This document shows, one piece after another, positions 41,874 through 51,206 of a stretch of 64,000 bases of DNA. The notes under the pieces were generated by a model, which searched no databases, was not told where the DNA came from, and saw only the letters and a list, made by a program, of their open reading frames with translations. The position numbers were made by a program, and so were the translations under genes. The stretch is from Pseudomonas panipatensis (GTDB taxonomy: Bacteria > Pseudomonadota > Gammaproteobacteria > Pseudomonadales > Pseudomonadaceae). The stretch's first letter is position 1. Every line of letters starts with the position of its first letter. The stretch spans positions 62,001 through 126,000 of the forward strand of contig NZ_FNDS01000002.1 of NCBI RefSeq assembly GCF_900099785.1, given 5' to 3'.

Positions 41874-43349
41874 ATGAACATTACCCGCCCTGCCTATCAG
41901 GATTTGCACTTGCTGCCGCTCGCCGGCCAATGGCGTGCCGGCAATGCCGGCCGTCAGTTGGAGGTCACCGACCCCTTCACGCACAAGAGCCTGCTGAGCA
42001 TCAGCCAGGCCAATCGGGAGGATCTCGACGAGGCCTACCGCAAGGCCCGCGAAACCCAGGCCGAGTGGGCCGCCAAAGCGCCGGCCGAACGCGCCCAGGT
42101 GATGCTCAATGTGGTGAAAATCTTTGACGAGCGCCGCGAAGAGATCATCGACTGGCTCATCCGCGAGTCCGGCAGCACCCGCATCAAGGCACAGGTGGAA
42201 TGGGGCGCGGCGCGCGCCATCACGCTGGAATCGGCGAGCCTGCCGAACCGCGTGCACGGGCGCATCCTCGGCTCCAACATTCCGGGCAAGGAAAGCCGTG
42301 TGTACCGCGCGCCGCTCGGTGTGATCGGCGTGATCAGCCCGTGGAACTTCCCGCTGCACCTGACCGCGCGCTCGCTGGCGCCGGCCTTGGCCTTGGGCAA
42401 CGCCGTGGTGGTCAAGCCGGCCAGCGACACCCCGGTGACCGGTGGTCTGCTGCTGGCGAGGATCTTCGAGGAAGCCGGCCTGCCTGCCGGCGTGCTCAGC
42501 GTGGTGGTCGGCTCCGGTAGCGAGATCGGCGACGCCTTCGTCGAGCACCCGGTTCCGGCCTTCATCTCCTTTACCGGGTCGACCGAGGTTGGCCGCAACA
42601 TCGGACGTATCGCCAGTGGCGGCAAGCACCTCAAGCACGTCGCCCTGGAGCTGGGCGGCAACAGCCCGTTCGTGGTCCTCGCCGATGCCGATCTCGAGCA
42701 GGCGGTCAGCGCCGCGGTGGTTGGCAAGTTCCTCCACCAGGGCCAAATCTGCATGGCCATCAACCGCATCATCGTCGAGCAGCCGGTGCTGGAAGAATTC
42801 ACCCGGCGCTTCGTCGAGCGCGTCAAGGCGCTGCCTTACGGTGACCCGAGCAAGGCGGAGACCGTGGTCGGCCCGGTGATCAATGCCAAGCAACTGGCCG
42901 GCCTGCGCGACAAGATCGCCACGGCCAAGGCTGAGGGCGCCACGCTGCTGGTCGGCGCCGAGCCGCAGGGCAACGTCATGCCGCCGCATGTGTTCGGCGA
43001 CGTCACCGCGGACATGGAAATCGCCCGCGAAGAAATCTTCGGCCCGCTGGTCGGCATCCAGTCCGCACGCGATGCCGAGCATGCCCTGGCGCTGGCCAAC
43101 AGCAGCGAGTACGGCCTGTCCAGCGCCGTGTTCACCGCCAACCTGGAGCGCGGCGTGCAATTCGCCCAGCGCATCCATGCCGGCATGACTCACGTCAACG
43201 ACATCCCGGTCAACGACGAGCCCAACGCGCCGTTCGGTGGCGAGAAGAACTCCGGTCTCGGTCGTTTCAACGGCGATTGGGCAATCGATGAGTTCACTAC
43301 CGACCACTGGATCACCCTGCAACACGCGCCTCGGCCGTACCCGTTCTGA
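41874..43349 (+). CDS. pchA: 4-Hydroxybenzaldehyde dehydrogenase
   Basis: 491 aa NAD(P)-aldehyde dehydrogenase. It has the [28 protein letters not shown] cofactor segment (about 155-182), FTGSTEVG (233-240), the general base Glu259 in LELGG and the nucleophile Cys293 in GQICM. The family includes vanillin and 4-hydroxybenzaldehyde dehydrogenases, which cannot be told apart by eye; the pchACXF order and the nearby pobA favour 4-hydroxybenzaldehyde to 4-hydroxybenzoate. First structural gene of the operon. Confidence 0.88.
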   Translation: MNITRPAYQDLHLLPLAGQWRAGNAGRQLEVTDPFTHKSLLSISQANREDLDEAYRKARETQAEWAAKAPAERAQVMLNVVKIFDERREEIIDWLIRESGSTRIKAQVEWGAARAITLESASLPNRVHGRILGSNIPGKESRVYRAPLGVIGVISPWNFPLHLTARSLAPALALGNAVVVKPASDTPVTGGLLLARIFEEAGLPAGVLSVVVGSGSEIGDAFVEHPVPAFISFTGSTEVGRNIGRIASGGKHLKHVALELGGNSPFVVLADADLEQAVSAAVVGKFLHQGQICMAINRIIVEQPVLEEFTRRFVERVKALPYGDPSKAETVVGPVINAKQLAGLRDKIATAKAEGATLLVGAEPQGNVMPPHVFGDVTADMEIAREEIFGPLVGIQSARDAEHALALANSSEYGLSSAVFTANLERGVQFAQRIHAGMTHVNDIPVNDEPNAPFGGEKNSGLGRFNGDWAIDEFTTDHWITLQHAPRPYPF

Positions 43350-43401
43350 TACGGCCGCTGGCGCTTCCATGAACCATCCCAATAACAATATGGAGTACGA
43401 A

Positions 43402-43737
43402 ATGTCCTCATTGCTCGACAACTCGGCTGTGAAACGGACCTTCGCTGCTTGCCTTGCCCTGCCGCTCGTGGTGCTAGCTGGTACTGCCTTCGCTGACGGC
43501 GACGGCGTCTGGAAAGGCGGCGAGAACGTTTACGAAAAGGTCTGCGGCCGCTGCCATGAACACAACATCGGGCCGGTGCTCAAGGGACGCCAACTGCCGG
43601 CGCCCTACATCACCGCGGTGGCGCGCAACGGCCTGCGCGCCATGCCGGCGTGGCCAGCCTCCTTCATTGACGACAAGTCCCTGCAGCAGGTCGCCGACTA
43701 CATTTCCAAAGCGCCGGCACCTGCGGCCAAACCCTGA
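43402..43737 (+). CDS. pchC: 4-Cresol methylhydroxylase cytochrome c subunit
   Basis: 111 aa. A Sec signal peptide (residues 1-31, cleavage after TAFA) is followed by a small class I cytochrome with haem motif CGRCH (48-52) and a likely axial Met81 (RAMPAWP). In P. putida the cytochrome binds PchF, takes its electrons and promotes covalent FAD attachment. The ATG at 43402 has GGAG six bases upstream; longer in-frame starts lack the signal and are rejected. 52 bp after pchA, 10 bp before pchX. Confidence 0.92.
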   Translation: MSSLLDNSAVKRTFAACLALPLVVLAGTAFADGDGVWKGGENVYEKVCGRCHEHNIGPVLKGRQLPAPYITAVARNGLRAMPAWPASFIDDKSLQQVADYISKAPAPAAKP

Positions 43738-43747
43738 GGAGCTCAGC

Positions 43748-44443
43748 ATGAACGTCGAACGTCGTTCCCTGCTCAAAGGGATGGCCCTGGGCAGCCTGGC
43801 GGGCGTGGCGAGCATGGCCCTGGGCGGCTCCGGCCTGGCCCTGGCCAACGCCGCGACGGGCCGCGCCGCAACGCGCCCCACGCTGGTCCTGGTCAGTGCC
43901 GAGGTGGCCAAGTCCGCCTTCCTCCAGGGCGTCAACGCCAACCCGGCCGCCCAGCAGTTCAAGGTGCAGCGCAGCGACCTCAGCCTGGACTTCGTCCTGA
44001 GCCTGCAGCAGCGCCTGCGCAGCGGTCAGCCACAACGCATCATCGGCCTGGTGGACGACGCCAGCGCCGCCCTGATCGTTGACGTGGCGCGCAGCAGCGG
44101 CGCCCGCGTGCAATGGCTCGGCCAGCACAGCGCCAGCCTCAACCGCTCGCAGCACCGCCTCCTCAGCGCGGACGCCGCCAATGGCTGCGCCCTGCAGCTC
44201 GGCCTGCACCTGAATGCCTGTGGCAGCGGGTTCAGCCTCAGCGAACAGCGCCTGCTCGGCCCGCAGAAACCCCTGCAGCTGGGCGCCGCCGCACGCAGCG
44301 CCGCCGCCTCAGAGCAGTGGGCCGCCACCCTGGGATACAACCTGGCCTCGCTGGGCGATGCCAACCCGGGACAAGCACCGCTTATCGCTAGCCGCTCGGC
44401 GCCGCTGACTGGCAATTTCGTTTCGTTCTCGATCGAGGCTTGA
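43748..44443 (+). CDS. pchX: PchX, Tat-signal protein of unknown function
   Basis: 231 aa. The N-terminus carries ERRSLLKGMALG followed by a moderately hydrophobic Ala/Gly stretch to ALANA (about residue 35): a twin-arginine signal with RRxLLK. The mature part has no cofactor motif; it is rich in Ala, Ser, Leu and Gln, with the segment QRIIGLVDDASAALIVDVARSSGARVQWLG recalling a substrate-binding-like alpha/beta fold. A gene of this kind sits between the cytochrome and flavoprotein genes in known pch and eugenol hydroxylase clusters, with no established role. GAGGAG precedes the ATG at 43748. See the Tat finding. Confidence 0.85.
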   Translation: MNVERRSLLKGMALGSLAGVASMALGGSGLALANAATGRAATRPTLVLVSAEVAKSAFLQGVNANPAAQQFKVQRSDLSLDFVLSLQQRLRSGQPQRIIGLVDDASAALIVDVARSSGARVQWLGQHSASLNRSQHRLLSADAANGCALQLGLHLNACGSGFSLSEQRLLGPQKPLQLGAAARSAAASEQWAATLGYNLASLGDANPGQAPLIASRSAPLTGNFVSFSIEA

Positions 44444-44456
44444 AGGAGCTAATCAA

Positions 44457-46025
44457 ATGACCGAGCAAACCAACAAGACACTGCTCCCGCGCGGCGTGGA
44501 CGCCGCCAACTTCGAGCAAGCGCTGGCCAAGTTCCGCAAGCTGCTGGGCGAAGAGAACGTCCTGGTCAAGGACGAGCAACTGATCCCCTACAACAAGATC
44601 ATGATGCCCGTGGATAACGCCGAACACGCGCCGTCCGCCGCCGTCACCGCCACCTCCGTCGAGCAGGTGCAGGGCGTGGTGAAAATCTGCAACGAGCACA
44701 AGATCCCGATCTGGACCATCTCCACCGGCCGCAACTTCGGTTATGGCTCGGCGGCGCCGGCACAGCGTGGCCAGGTCATCCTCGACCTGAAGAAGATGAA
44801 CAAGATCATCCACGTCGACCCGGACCTGTGCACCGCGCTGGTCGAGCCCGGCGTGACCTATGGCCAGCTCTACGACTACCTGCAGGAAAACAACCTCCCG
44901 CTGATGCTGTCCTTCTCCGCGCCCTCGGCGATCGCCGGCCCGGTGGGCAACACCATGGACCGCGGCGTGGGCTACACCCCCTATGGCGAGCACTTCCTCA
45001 TGCAATGCGGCATGGAAGTGGTGCTGGCCGACGGCGACATCTACCGCACCGGCATGGGCGGGGTTAAGGGCGACAAGGCCTGGCAAGTATTCAAGTGGGG
45101 TTACGGCCCGACCCTGGACGGGATGTTCACCCAGGCCAACTACGGCATCTGCACCAAGATGGGCTTCTGGCTGATGCCCAAGCCGCCGGTCTTCAAGCCG
45201 TTCAGCATCGTCTATGACAACGAGGCCGACATCGCCGACATCGTCGAGATGATTCGCCCCCTGCGCATCGCCCAGATCATCCCCAACGCCGTGGTGATCG
45301 CCAACGCCCTGTGGGAAGCCGGCGGCATCAGCGTGCGCCGCTCCGATTACATCAGCGAGAAAGGCGCCACGCCTGACGCGGTGATCGAGAAGATCATCAA
45401 GGACAAGGGCCTGGGCCAGTGGAACGTCTACGCGGCGTTGTACGGCACCGCGGAGCAGGTCGAAGTGAACTGGAAGATCGTCACCGAGACCGTGAAGAAG
45501 TCCGGCAAGGGCCGGATCGTCACCCAGGAGCAGGCCGGCGATACCCAGCCCTTCAAGTACCGCGCCGAGCTGATGAGCGGTGTGCCGAACCTGCAGGAAT
45601 TCGGCCTGTACAACTGGCGCGGCGGCGGTGGCTCGATGTGGTTCGCCCCGGTCAGCCAGGCGCGTGGCAGCGAATGCGACAAGCAGAAAGTGCTGGCCAA
45701 GAAGATCCTCAACAAGCACGGCCTGGACTACACCGGCGAGTTCATCGTCGGCTGGCGCGACATGCACCACGTGATCGACGTGCTCTACGATCGCACCGAT
45801 CCGGAGGAAACCAAGCGCGCCCACGACTGCTTCGCCGAACTGCTGGATGAGTTCGAGAAGGAAGGCTACGCGGTGTACCGCGTGAATACCGCCTTCCAGG
45901 AGCGCGTGGCGCAGATCTATGGCCCGGTCAAGCGCAAGGTGGAGCACGCCATCAAGCGTGCCCTGGACCCGAACAACATCCTGTCTCCGGGCAAGTCGGG
46001 CATCGACCTCGCCAACAAGTTCTAG
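44457..46025 (+). CDS. pchF: 4-Cresol methylhydroxylase flavoprotein subunit
   Basis: 522 aa VAO/PCMH-type flavoprotein oxidising p-cresol to 4-hydroxybenzyl alcohol and then 4-hydroxybenzaldehyde. The FAD-binding part (TISTGRNFGYGSAAP near 88-101, GNTMDRGVGYTPYGEHF near 164-180) is followed by the cap domain. Tyr385 in GLYNWRGGGG matches Tyr384, the covalent FAD site of P. putida PchF; the sequence resembles that protein nearly throughout. No signal peptide is visible, though the enzyme is periplasmic in P. putida. Eugenol hydroxylase is the main alternative. 13 bp after pchX. Confidence 0.93.
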   Translation: MTEQTNKTLLPRGVDAANFEQALAKFRKLLGEENVLVKDEQLIPYNKIMMPVDNAEHAPSAAVTATSVEQVQGVVKICNEHKIPIWTISTGRNFGYGSAAPAQRGQVILDLKKMNKIIHVDPDLCTALVEPGVTYGQLYDYLQENNLPLMLSFSAPSAIAGPVGNTMDRGVGYTPYGEHFLMQCGMEVVLADGDIYRTGMGGVKGDKAWQVFKWGYGPTLDGMFTQANYGICTKMGFWLMPKPPVFKPFSIVYDNEADIADIVEMIRPLRIAQIIPNAVVIANALWEAGGISVRRSDYISEKGATPDAVIEKIIKDKGLGQWNVYAALYGTAEQVEVNWKIVTETVKKSGKGRIVTQEQAGDTQPFKYRAELMSGVPNLQEFGLYNWRGGGGSMWFAPVSQARGSECDKQKVLAKKILNKHGLDYTGEFIVGWRDMHHVIDVLYDRTDPEETKRAHDCFAELLDEFEKEGYAVYRVNTAFQERVAQIYGPVKRKVEHAIKRALDPNNILSPGKSGIDLANKF

Positions 46026-46034
46026 AAAACCGGT

Positions 46035-46069
46035 GCCCCGCCAGACGCGTTCTGGCGGGGCCTCTTTTT
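46035..46069 (+). terminator. Terminator of the pch operon
   Basis: GCCCCGCCAGA / TCTGGCGGGGC, a perfect 11-bp stem with CGCGT loop, followed by CTCTTTTT. It begins 9 bp after the pchF stop, so the next cytochrome gene is either read through at low level or has its own promoter. Confidence 0.92.
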
Positions 46070-46085
46070 ATCCGCAGGAATATCC

Positions 46086-46454
46086 ATGATTCGCAAGCAA
46101 TTGCTCGCCGCCAGCCTGTTGCTGGCCTCCCCCCTGGTCCTGGCCCAGGGCGATGCCGACCAGGGCAAGAACCTTTTCGCCGCCAATTGCGGCTACTGCC
46201 ACAGCACCGAAGCCGGCAAGAACCAGATGGGCCCGAGCCTTCATGGCGTCTATGGCCGGGCTGGCGGCCAGGCTCCCGCCTTCGCCTATTCCGCACCCTT
46301 CAAGAGCGCCAAGCCACAGTGGGATGAGGCCAGCCTGGACAAATGGCTGACCAATCCGGCGGCCATGGTGCCAGGGACCATGATGATGTTCCCCGGTCTC
46401 GCCAGCGCCGAGGATCGCCAGCATCTGATCGCTTACCTCAAGACCCTCAAGTAA
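46086..46454 (+). CDS. Periplasmic class I cytochrome c
   Basis: 122 aa. A signal peptide (cleavage VLA-QG, about residue 20) is followed by a single-haem cytochrome with CGYCH at residues 35-39 and a C-terminal Met-rich stretch (VPGTMMMFPG) that supplies the axial Met. It looks like the c2/c550 type of about 100 aa. It follows the pch terminator by 16 bp, so its position suggests that it accepts electrons from PchC and hands them to the respiratory chain; this is inference. Confidence 0.87.
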   Translation: MIRKQLLAASLLLASPLVLAQGDADQGKNLFAANCGYCHSTEAGKNQMGPSLHGVYGRAGGQAPAFAYSAPFKSAKPQWDEASLDKWLTNPAAMVPGTMMMFPGLASAEDRQHLIAYLKTLK

Positions 46455-46643
46455 GCGTCGCCCGGCGGTGCCGTCCGTTCACGGCAGCGGCGCCGCCAGT
46501 GGCACAGTTCCGAACGAAAACCCTTTGCCAGCAAGGTTGATCGAACAGGTCGCGCGAGGTTGTTGAAGGCGGTCATGAACCTTGTGTTTTCAGCGGTAAC
46601 ACCCAGGGATTTCATAAGTTCAGTCGAATAAAAAAGGATCCGC

Positions 46644-48227
46644 ATGATGTTTTTCAAGAACTCCTTGCGTACGCAACTGTTATTCCTGCTGGGTGCCAGC
46701 TTGCTGCTGGTTTCACTCTCGGCGCTGACGCTTTTTGACCGCCTCTCCAACTACCAGCACGCCTACAACGAACTGCTTGGAAATACCGTCCACGCCTCAA
46801 GGCTCGTCAATCAGGCCAATCTGGCGCTCAAACTGCAGTTCCAGGGATTGCGGCTCGCGGAGGAACGGCAAGACGCCGAGGCATCGAAGCGCAGCTTGGC
46901 TGCGTTTGAAAGCGAAGAGCGCAACGTCAAAGACGCCCTGGGCAAACTGGCCGAGCTGAACCTTGGCCAGCCGCTAACGACATCGATCGCGCAGTTGCTC
47001 CAACTGCATCAGGCGCTGGGGGAACGCTATCGCAGAGATCCCGCGGCATTCGCTGCCGCCGACACGCTTGCCGTCAGCGAGAAAATGAATGGCTTGGTTG
47101 AAGGCGTGTACCAGAGCAACCAGGACGAGCTGGCGAAGATCGACGAAAAGAGCAATCGCACCCGGCTGGTCGGGAGCCTCGTGCTTCTCGCCATCAGCGT
47201 GCTGATATTTTTCATTGTCACGGGGTTCATCAATCAGCGTCTGATCCAGCCGATCGGAAAGATGACGGAGCACATCATTCAACTCGCTCAGGGAAACTTC
47301 CTGCTGGCGGCTGGCAATGATCGGCGCGACGAACTGGGCCGCCTGGCGAGAGCCGCCAATGCGCTGTGTGACTTTCTCCTAGACACCTTCGCCAACCTGA
47401 AAAAAAGCACGGACCAGATGGATGCCGCCAGCGATGAGCTGAACAGTATTTCCAGCCACATGGGCAAAGGCATTCAGGACCAGAGCCTACGCACCGATCA
47501 GGTCGCCGCGGCCATGGAAGAAATGTCCGCCGCGGCCCAGGAAGTCGCCAGCCACACCGCGCAGGCGGCACGCGCCGCCGATGATGCCGAACGAGCCACC
47601 CAACAAGGTGAGAAGGCCATGCTCGGCATGGTCAAGAGCATCAATGATATCCGTGACGAAATCACCAGCGCCGCCAAAGTCATCCATCGCCTGGAGTCCG
47701 ACAGCGGGCGAATCGGCGAAGTGCTTGCGGTCATCCACAGCATTGCCGAGCAGACCAACCTGCTCGCGCTCAATGCCGCCATCGAAGCGGCGCGGGCCGG
47801 TGAGCAGGGTCGCGGCTTCGCCGTGGTGGCCGATGAGGTGCGCAACCTGGCGCAACGTACCGCGCAGTCCACGGCAGAAATCAACACCATCATCGCCGCC
47901 GTGCAAAAAGGCGCATCGAGTGCGGTTCAGGCGATTGAGAGCAGCCAGCGCAGTAGCGAGAACGGCATTGATCAGGTCCAGTCGGCCGGCAAGATTCTGA
48001 ACGGCGTTACCACCGCCGTGCAGACCATCCACGACATGAGCCAGCAGATCGCGACGGCCGCCGAAGAGCAGACGCTAGTCGCCGAAGATGTGTCGCGCAA
48101 CCTCAGTGAGCTGGTGGTGATCGCGGCGAATAATCAAGACAGTGTGCGGCGCACCGAAGAGGCCAGTAAAAACCTGCATGGGGTGTCCAGCGCACTCAGC
48201 GAAATGGCCAGCCGTCAGCGTCAGTGA
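46644..48227 (+). CDS. Methyl-accepting chemotaxis protein
   Basis: 527 aa. TM1 at residues about 11-31, a periplasmic helical ligand domain (about 32-175, four-helix type), TM2 about 176-197, HAMP, and the signalling coiled coil with tip [32 protein letters not shown]. No CheR-binding pentapeptide ends the protein (ends ASRQRQ). ATG at 46644 (or 46647) follows AAAGGATC. Downstream of the pch genes, so attraction to p-cresol or its products is a fair guess, not shown by sequence. Confidence 0.9.
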   Translation: MMFFKNSLRTQLLFLLGASLLLVSLSALTLFDRLSNYQHAYNELLGNTVHASRLVNQANLALKLQFQGLRLAEERQDAEASKRSLAAFESEERNVKDALGKLAELNLGQPLTTSIAQLLQLHQALGERYRRDPAAFAAADTLAVSEKMNGLVEGVYQSNQDELAKIDEKSNRTRLVGSLVLLAISVLIFFIVTGFINQRLIQPIGKMTEHIIQLAQGNFLLAAGNDRRDELGRLARAANALCDFLLDTFANLKKSTDQMDAASDELNSISSHMGKGIQDQSLRTDQVAAAMEEMSAAAQEVASHTAQAARAADDAERATQQGEKAMLGMVKSINDIRDEITSAAKVIHRLESDSGRIGEVLAVIHSIAEQTNLLALNAAIEAARAGEQGRGFAVVADEVRNLAQRTAQSTAEINTIIAAVQKGASSAVQAIESSQRSSENGIDQVQSAGKILNGVTTAVQTIHDMSQQIATAAEEQTLVAEDVSRNLSELVVIAANNQDSVRRTEEASKNLHGVSSALSEMASRQRQ

Positions 48228-48258
48228 CGACAGCGCGAGCCTCCGCGCGGGAGCCTTA

Positions 48259-48281
48259 CGCCGAGGGATCATCCCTCGGCG
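48259..48281 (+). terminator. Palindromic hairpin after the chemoreceptor gene
   Basis: CGCCGAGGG ATCAT CCCTCGGCG, a perfect stem 32 bp past the chemoreceptor stop. There is no T-run, so it is a weak terminator candidate. Confidence 0.4.
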
Positions 48282-48509
48282 CGGGCTGAAGGCGGGTAGG
48301 CGTTGAGCGCTGGCCAGCGTTCTCCCAGGGCTCCGTGGCGGGCAGTGCAAGGCCCTGTACGAACACCTGCCGTCCGATGGCAGCGAAGCACGGGCGCGAG
48401 CGAAGGCAGTCGCCCCACGAGAACCCGGCACGCGCGCCGCCCGATCCTCAGGCTGGCCTGCGGGCCTCGGTCCAAGCGACCCGCCCTGCTCGCTTTGCCG
48501 GTTCGGGCG

Positions 48510-48950
48510 TCAGTTCAGGCGCTTGAGGAAGTGGTGGCAGGCGATCTGATAGCGGCGCTGCATGTACAGCCGATGCGCCGCGGCCCGGTCCACGCCCACC
48601 CCGGAGTCAAGGTGCACGGCCGAGCAGCCCAGGCGCTTGGCCTCGGCCTCGACCCACGCCATCAACTCCGCGGCAAAGCCTTTGCCGCGCCATTCCGGGA
48701 GGGTCGCGATGTCCACCACGTACAGCGACTTGCCCAGCCAGAGCGAGTATTGAATCCGATAGCCCAGCGCACAGACGGCGATGGGCGAGTCGTCGGCCCA
48801 CAGGCCGATCAGGTGGTAGCCATTGGGGCGCAGCAACTCATCGACCTGGGTGACGACTTCAGCCTGAGAGTATTTCGGCCACAACTCGCACAAGGCGGCC
48901 GCCGCCTGGGCCGTTTCACCGGCGCTTACCGTTCTGATCGTGATGGACAT
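48510..48950 (-). CDS. GNAT-family N-acetyltransferase
   Basis: 146 aa single GNAT domain. Acetyl-CoA-binding motif A is seen at LYVVDIATLPEWRGKGFAAELMAWVEAEAKRLG (about residues 75-107, R/Q-x-x-G-x-G/A form RGKGFA). The end HRLYMQRRYQIACHHFLKRL fits. Substrate unknown. Monocistronic on the minus strand. Confidence 0.85.
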   Translation of the reverse strand: MSITIRTVSAGETAQAAAALCELWPKYSQAEVVTQVDELLRPNGYHLIGLWADDSPIAVCALGYRIQYSLWLGKSLYVVDIATLPEWRGKGFAAELMAWVEAEAKRLGCSAVHLDSGVGVDRAAAHRLYMQRRYQIACHHFLKRLN

Positions 48951-49060
48951 AAAGGGCTCCCATGCAAAGCCACGGATTCTACGCTGACTTCACGGTTGGC
49001 CCGCAGACGATCGTGCGGCAGCCCGCGCCTCAAGGACGGCCATTGGCAGGTAGCGCCGGT

Positions 49061-49675
49061 TCAGGACGGCCGCCGCAGGTGGAAGCGGCAGACCTGGCCG
49101 CCGCGCACCATGCACTCCAGGTGTTCGACGCTGCCGCCGCCCAGCGTGCCGATCAGCGCGAGGTCGAGTTCGCAGACTTCCGGGTGGGCGCTGGCCAGGT
49201 GATGGAAGACGCAGTTGTGCGCGACTATTTCCGGCTCGCCCGCGCTGCGCGCGAACACCTGCGCTGCGTAGCCCGTCTCGTTCATGTGCTCGACGATGCG
49301 CGCCTCGCTCACGGTGGCCTGCTCCAGCCCGGCGGCCATGCGCGTGCCGAGGTTGCGCATCAGCGCGACCAGGGCGTCGTGACCGACGAGCTGGGCGATT
49401 TCGCCGATCAGCAGGTCGGCGAGCAGTTGGTACTGCCGGGGGAACAGCTCCCGGCCGCGCGGGCTGAGCAGATACAACTGCTCGGGGCGGCGGCCGGTGG
49501 GCCGGGTGGTGCCGCGCAGCACCAGGGCATCGCGCTCCAGGGCGGCCAGGTGCTGGCGCACGGCGGTACGGGTCACGGCCAACTGCTCGGCCAGTTCGTC
49601 GATGCTCATCCCGCTCGCCCGGTAGAGCAGCGCGGTGAGCAGGTCCTGCTGGGTGCGGCCCAATCCTTGAAGCAT
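49061..49675 (-). CDS. Winged-helix regulator with C-terminal Cys cluster (COG2345/SufR-like)
   Basis: 204 aa. An N-terminal winged helix (residues about 5-75; MSIDELAEQLAVTRTAVRQHLAALERDALV) precedes a sensor part. Cys155 (NCVFH), Cys168 (HPEVCELDLAL), Cys188 and Cys196 reproduce the layout of SufR-like proteins (NCPFH, HPELVC, then paired C-terminal Cys), which bind an Fe-S cluster or metal. Here the last pair is C-x7-C rather than CC. It follows a periplasmic-protein gene by 20 bp and probably regulates that operon through the dyad at 50373. Confidence 0.75.
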   Translation of the reverse strand: MLQGLGRTQQDLLTALLYRASGMSIDELAEQLAVTRTAVRQHLAALERDALVLRGTTRPTGRRPEQLYLLSPRGRELFPRQYQLLADLLIGEIAQLVGHDALVALMRNLGTRMAAGLEQATVSEARIVEHMNETGYAAQVFARSAGEPEIVAHNCVFHHLASAHPEVCELDLALIGTLGGGSVEHLECMVRGGQVCRFHLRRPS

Positions 49676-49695
49676 GCGTCTACCTCGTGACGGCG

Positions 49696-50334
49696 TCAGA
49701 ACTTGTCCGGGAATTGCTTGACCAGCGCGGCGCCCAGGGTGTCGGCGAGCATCAGGATGTGCGCGCGCATGGCCTGCCAGGTCTTGGCCTCGGCGGCGTA
49801 GTCGTGCGCCGCCAGTTGATCGATCTGGGCGATGTGCTGGGCGCCATGGGTGCCGAGCATCGCGAGCAGGTCATTCTCGGGAAGGTAAGGGTTGGCTGCC
49901 GCGAGGAACTTGGCAAGCGCGGCGGCGTTGCTGGTCAGTTCCGCGACCGCGGCTTTGCGGCCGGCGGCGCTCTTCGCCACGCTGGCGTCGCTGTAATGCT
50001 TCACCGCGCCCCAGTGCCCGGCCAGCAACTTGAGCAACTGGTCGGCCGCCGGCTGGCCATAGAGCGGGGCCAGGCTGTTGGCGATGGTCGTGGCATTGCT
50101 CACCACCTGTTCGCTGGCCACCGCGGCCTGGCGGCTATCGCCGGCCTGGTTCGCCTGCGCGTAATTGCGAATCCAGAAAATGTGCTCCAGCCACAGGTCG
50201 CGCAAGGCCAGGCGGGTCGTCAGTGCCTGGGACTGCGCGCTGTCGGCACTGCCACGGGTATCGGCGGCGAAGCTGGCGAGGGGCGGGACGCAGAGGGTGA
50301 GAAGGAGCAGCAAAACCGAGGTTCTGATTTTCAT
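49696..50334 (-). CDS. Periplasmic helical hypothetical protein
   Basis: 212 aa with a signal peptide (cleavage near SFAA-DT, residue 24). The mature part is mostly helical and rich in Ala, with several conserved-looking His and Trp (LEHIFWIRNYAQ, HWGAVKHYSD, THGAQHIAQID), which could bind a metal, though it is not a recognised hemerythrin pattern. GGAGG before the ATG at 50334. First gene of a pair with the Cys-cluster regulator. I do not recognise the family. Confidence 0.7.
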   Translation of the reverse strand: MKIRTSVLLLLLTLCVPPLASFAADTRGSADSAQSQALTTRLALRDLWLEHIFWIRNYAQANQAGDSRQAAVASEQVVSNATTIANSLAPLYGQPAADQLLKLLAGHWGAVKHYSDASVAKSAAGRKAAVAELTSNAAALAKFLAAANPYLPENDLLAMLGTHGAQHIAQIDQLAAHDYAAEAKTWQAMRAHILMLADTLGAALVKQFPDKF

Positions 50335-50372
50335 GGCGGTAGCCTCCAGTGAAAGAATCGAACTGCAAAAAC

Positions 50373-50400
50373 AATTTAAGCATAATTTTATGCCGTAATT
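50373..50400 (-). promoter_or_regulatory. AT-rich 28-bp dyad upstream of the 50334 gene
   Basis: GCATAA-TT-TTATGC (50380-50393), extended by outer AATT/AATT arms, lies 39 to 66 bp upstream of the ATG at 50334 where a promoter is expected (read on the minus strand it contains TAAAATTAT, -10 like). It is a good candidate operator for the winged-helix regulator encoded in the same operon. Confidence 0.5.
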
Positions 50401-50471
50401 GATTTGGCAGACAGAAGGCTTGCCAAGGTGTGCACCGGAGCGGTCCCGCGCCCTCGGCCGAGGGGCGGCCG

Positions 50472-51206
50472 TCAGCGCGTCGGACGGTCCAGTTGCCAGC
50501 GCTGGCGGAGCTGTCGCAGGCGGCCATTGCGCTGCATCTCGTCCAGCGCCCGCTGCCAGCGTGCGACCAGCGCCGGGTCGGTCTGCGGCGAGAAGGCGAT
50601 GTAGCCATGGCCGGCGATCAACGGCATCTGGAAATGCAACTCGCCAGGCGACAGGCCGACTTCCCGGGCCAGGGTGGCGACACTGATGGTATCGACCGCC
50701 ACCAGATCGGCGCGGCCGATCTGCAGCAGGTGCATCATCTGCTCCGGCGTGTCCACGCCGTAGAGGTTGTTCAGGCCCTGTTGGCGCAGGTAGTCGTAGG
50801 ACGACCATTTGCGCGGCAGGACTATGCGCCCGACCCGGCGGGCCTGTTCCAGGCTGGTGATCGCTGGTTGCAGGGGTTTCGCCGAATACAGCGCGATATC
50901 CACCTCGAGCAGGGGGCCAACCCACTGGTAGCGAGGCTCGCGCTCGGCGTTGCGAAGGACGGTGAAGGCCCCGGTATCCGGCTCGCTGGCGGCATTGCGC
51001 AAGGCGCGCAGCAAGGGCATCTGCTGCACCTGCACGCTATCGCCGGTGCGCGCGGCCAGCTCATGCACCACGTCCACGCCGAACCCCACCAACTCGTTGC
51101 CCTGCTGGAATTGCAGCGGCGCATGGCTGTCGGTGAGCATGCGCAGCTCGGCGGCACTGGCCGAAAGCGCAAGGAACGACAGCAAGCAACCGACAAGCCA
51201 GCTCAT
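50472..51206 (-). CDS. Periplasmic solute-binding protein, family 3
   Basis: 244 aa. A signal peptide (cleavage SASA-AE, residue 19) is followed by an SBP_bac_3 domain: ELRMLTDSHAPLQFQQGNELVGFGVDVVHELAARTG, then YQWVGPLLEVDIALYS and GRADLVAVDTISVATLA. Such proteins bind amino acids or other small polar ligands. No ABC permease or ATPase is adjacent, so it is an orphan binding protein or a sensor partner. Ligand not readable. Confidence 0.85.
   Translation of the reverse strand: MSWLVGCLLSFLALSASAAELRMLTDSHAPLQFQQGNELVGFGVDVVHELAARTGDSVQVQQMPLLRALRNAASEPDTGAFTVLRNAEREPRYQWVGPLLEVDIALYSAKPLQPAITSLEQARRVGRIVLPRKWSSYDYLRQQGLNNLYGVDTPEQMMHLLQIGRADLVAVDTISVATLAREVGLSPGELHFQMPLIAGHGYIAFSPQTDPALVARWQRALDEMQRNGRLRQLRQRWQLDRPTR

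Noticed and set aside
43237-43401. A longer start for pchC overlapping the end of pchA
   Set aside because: The extension reads the pchA end out of frame, has no signal peptide at its start, and the ATG at 43402 has a proper GGAG and signal sequence.
41874-46025. Assignment of the cluster as eugenol hydroxylase (ehyA/ehyB) with vanillin dehydrogenase
   Set aside because: The gene layout is shared, but PchF resembles the P. putida 4-cresol enzyme nearly throughout, including Tyr385. pobA and pobR are adjacent, and no coniferyl alcohol, ferulate or vanillate demethylation genes are in the window. It remains the main alternative.
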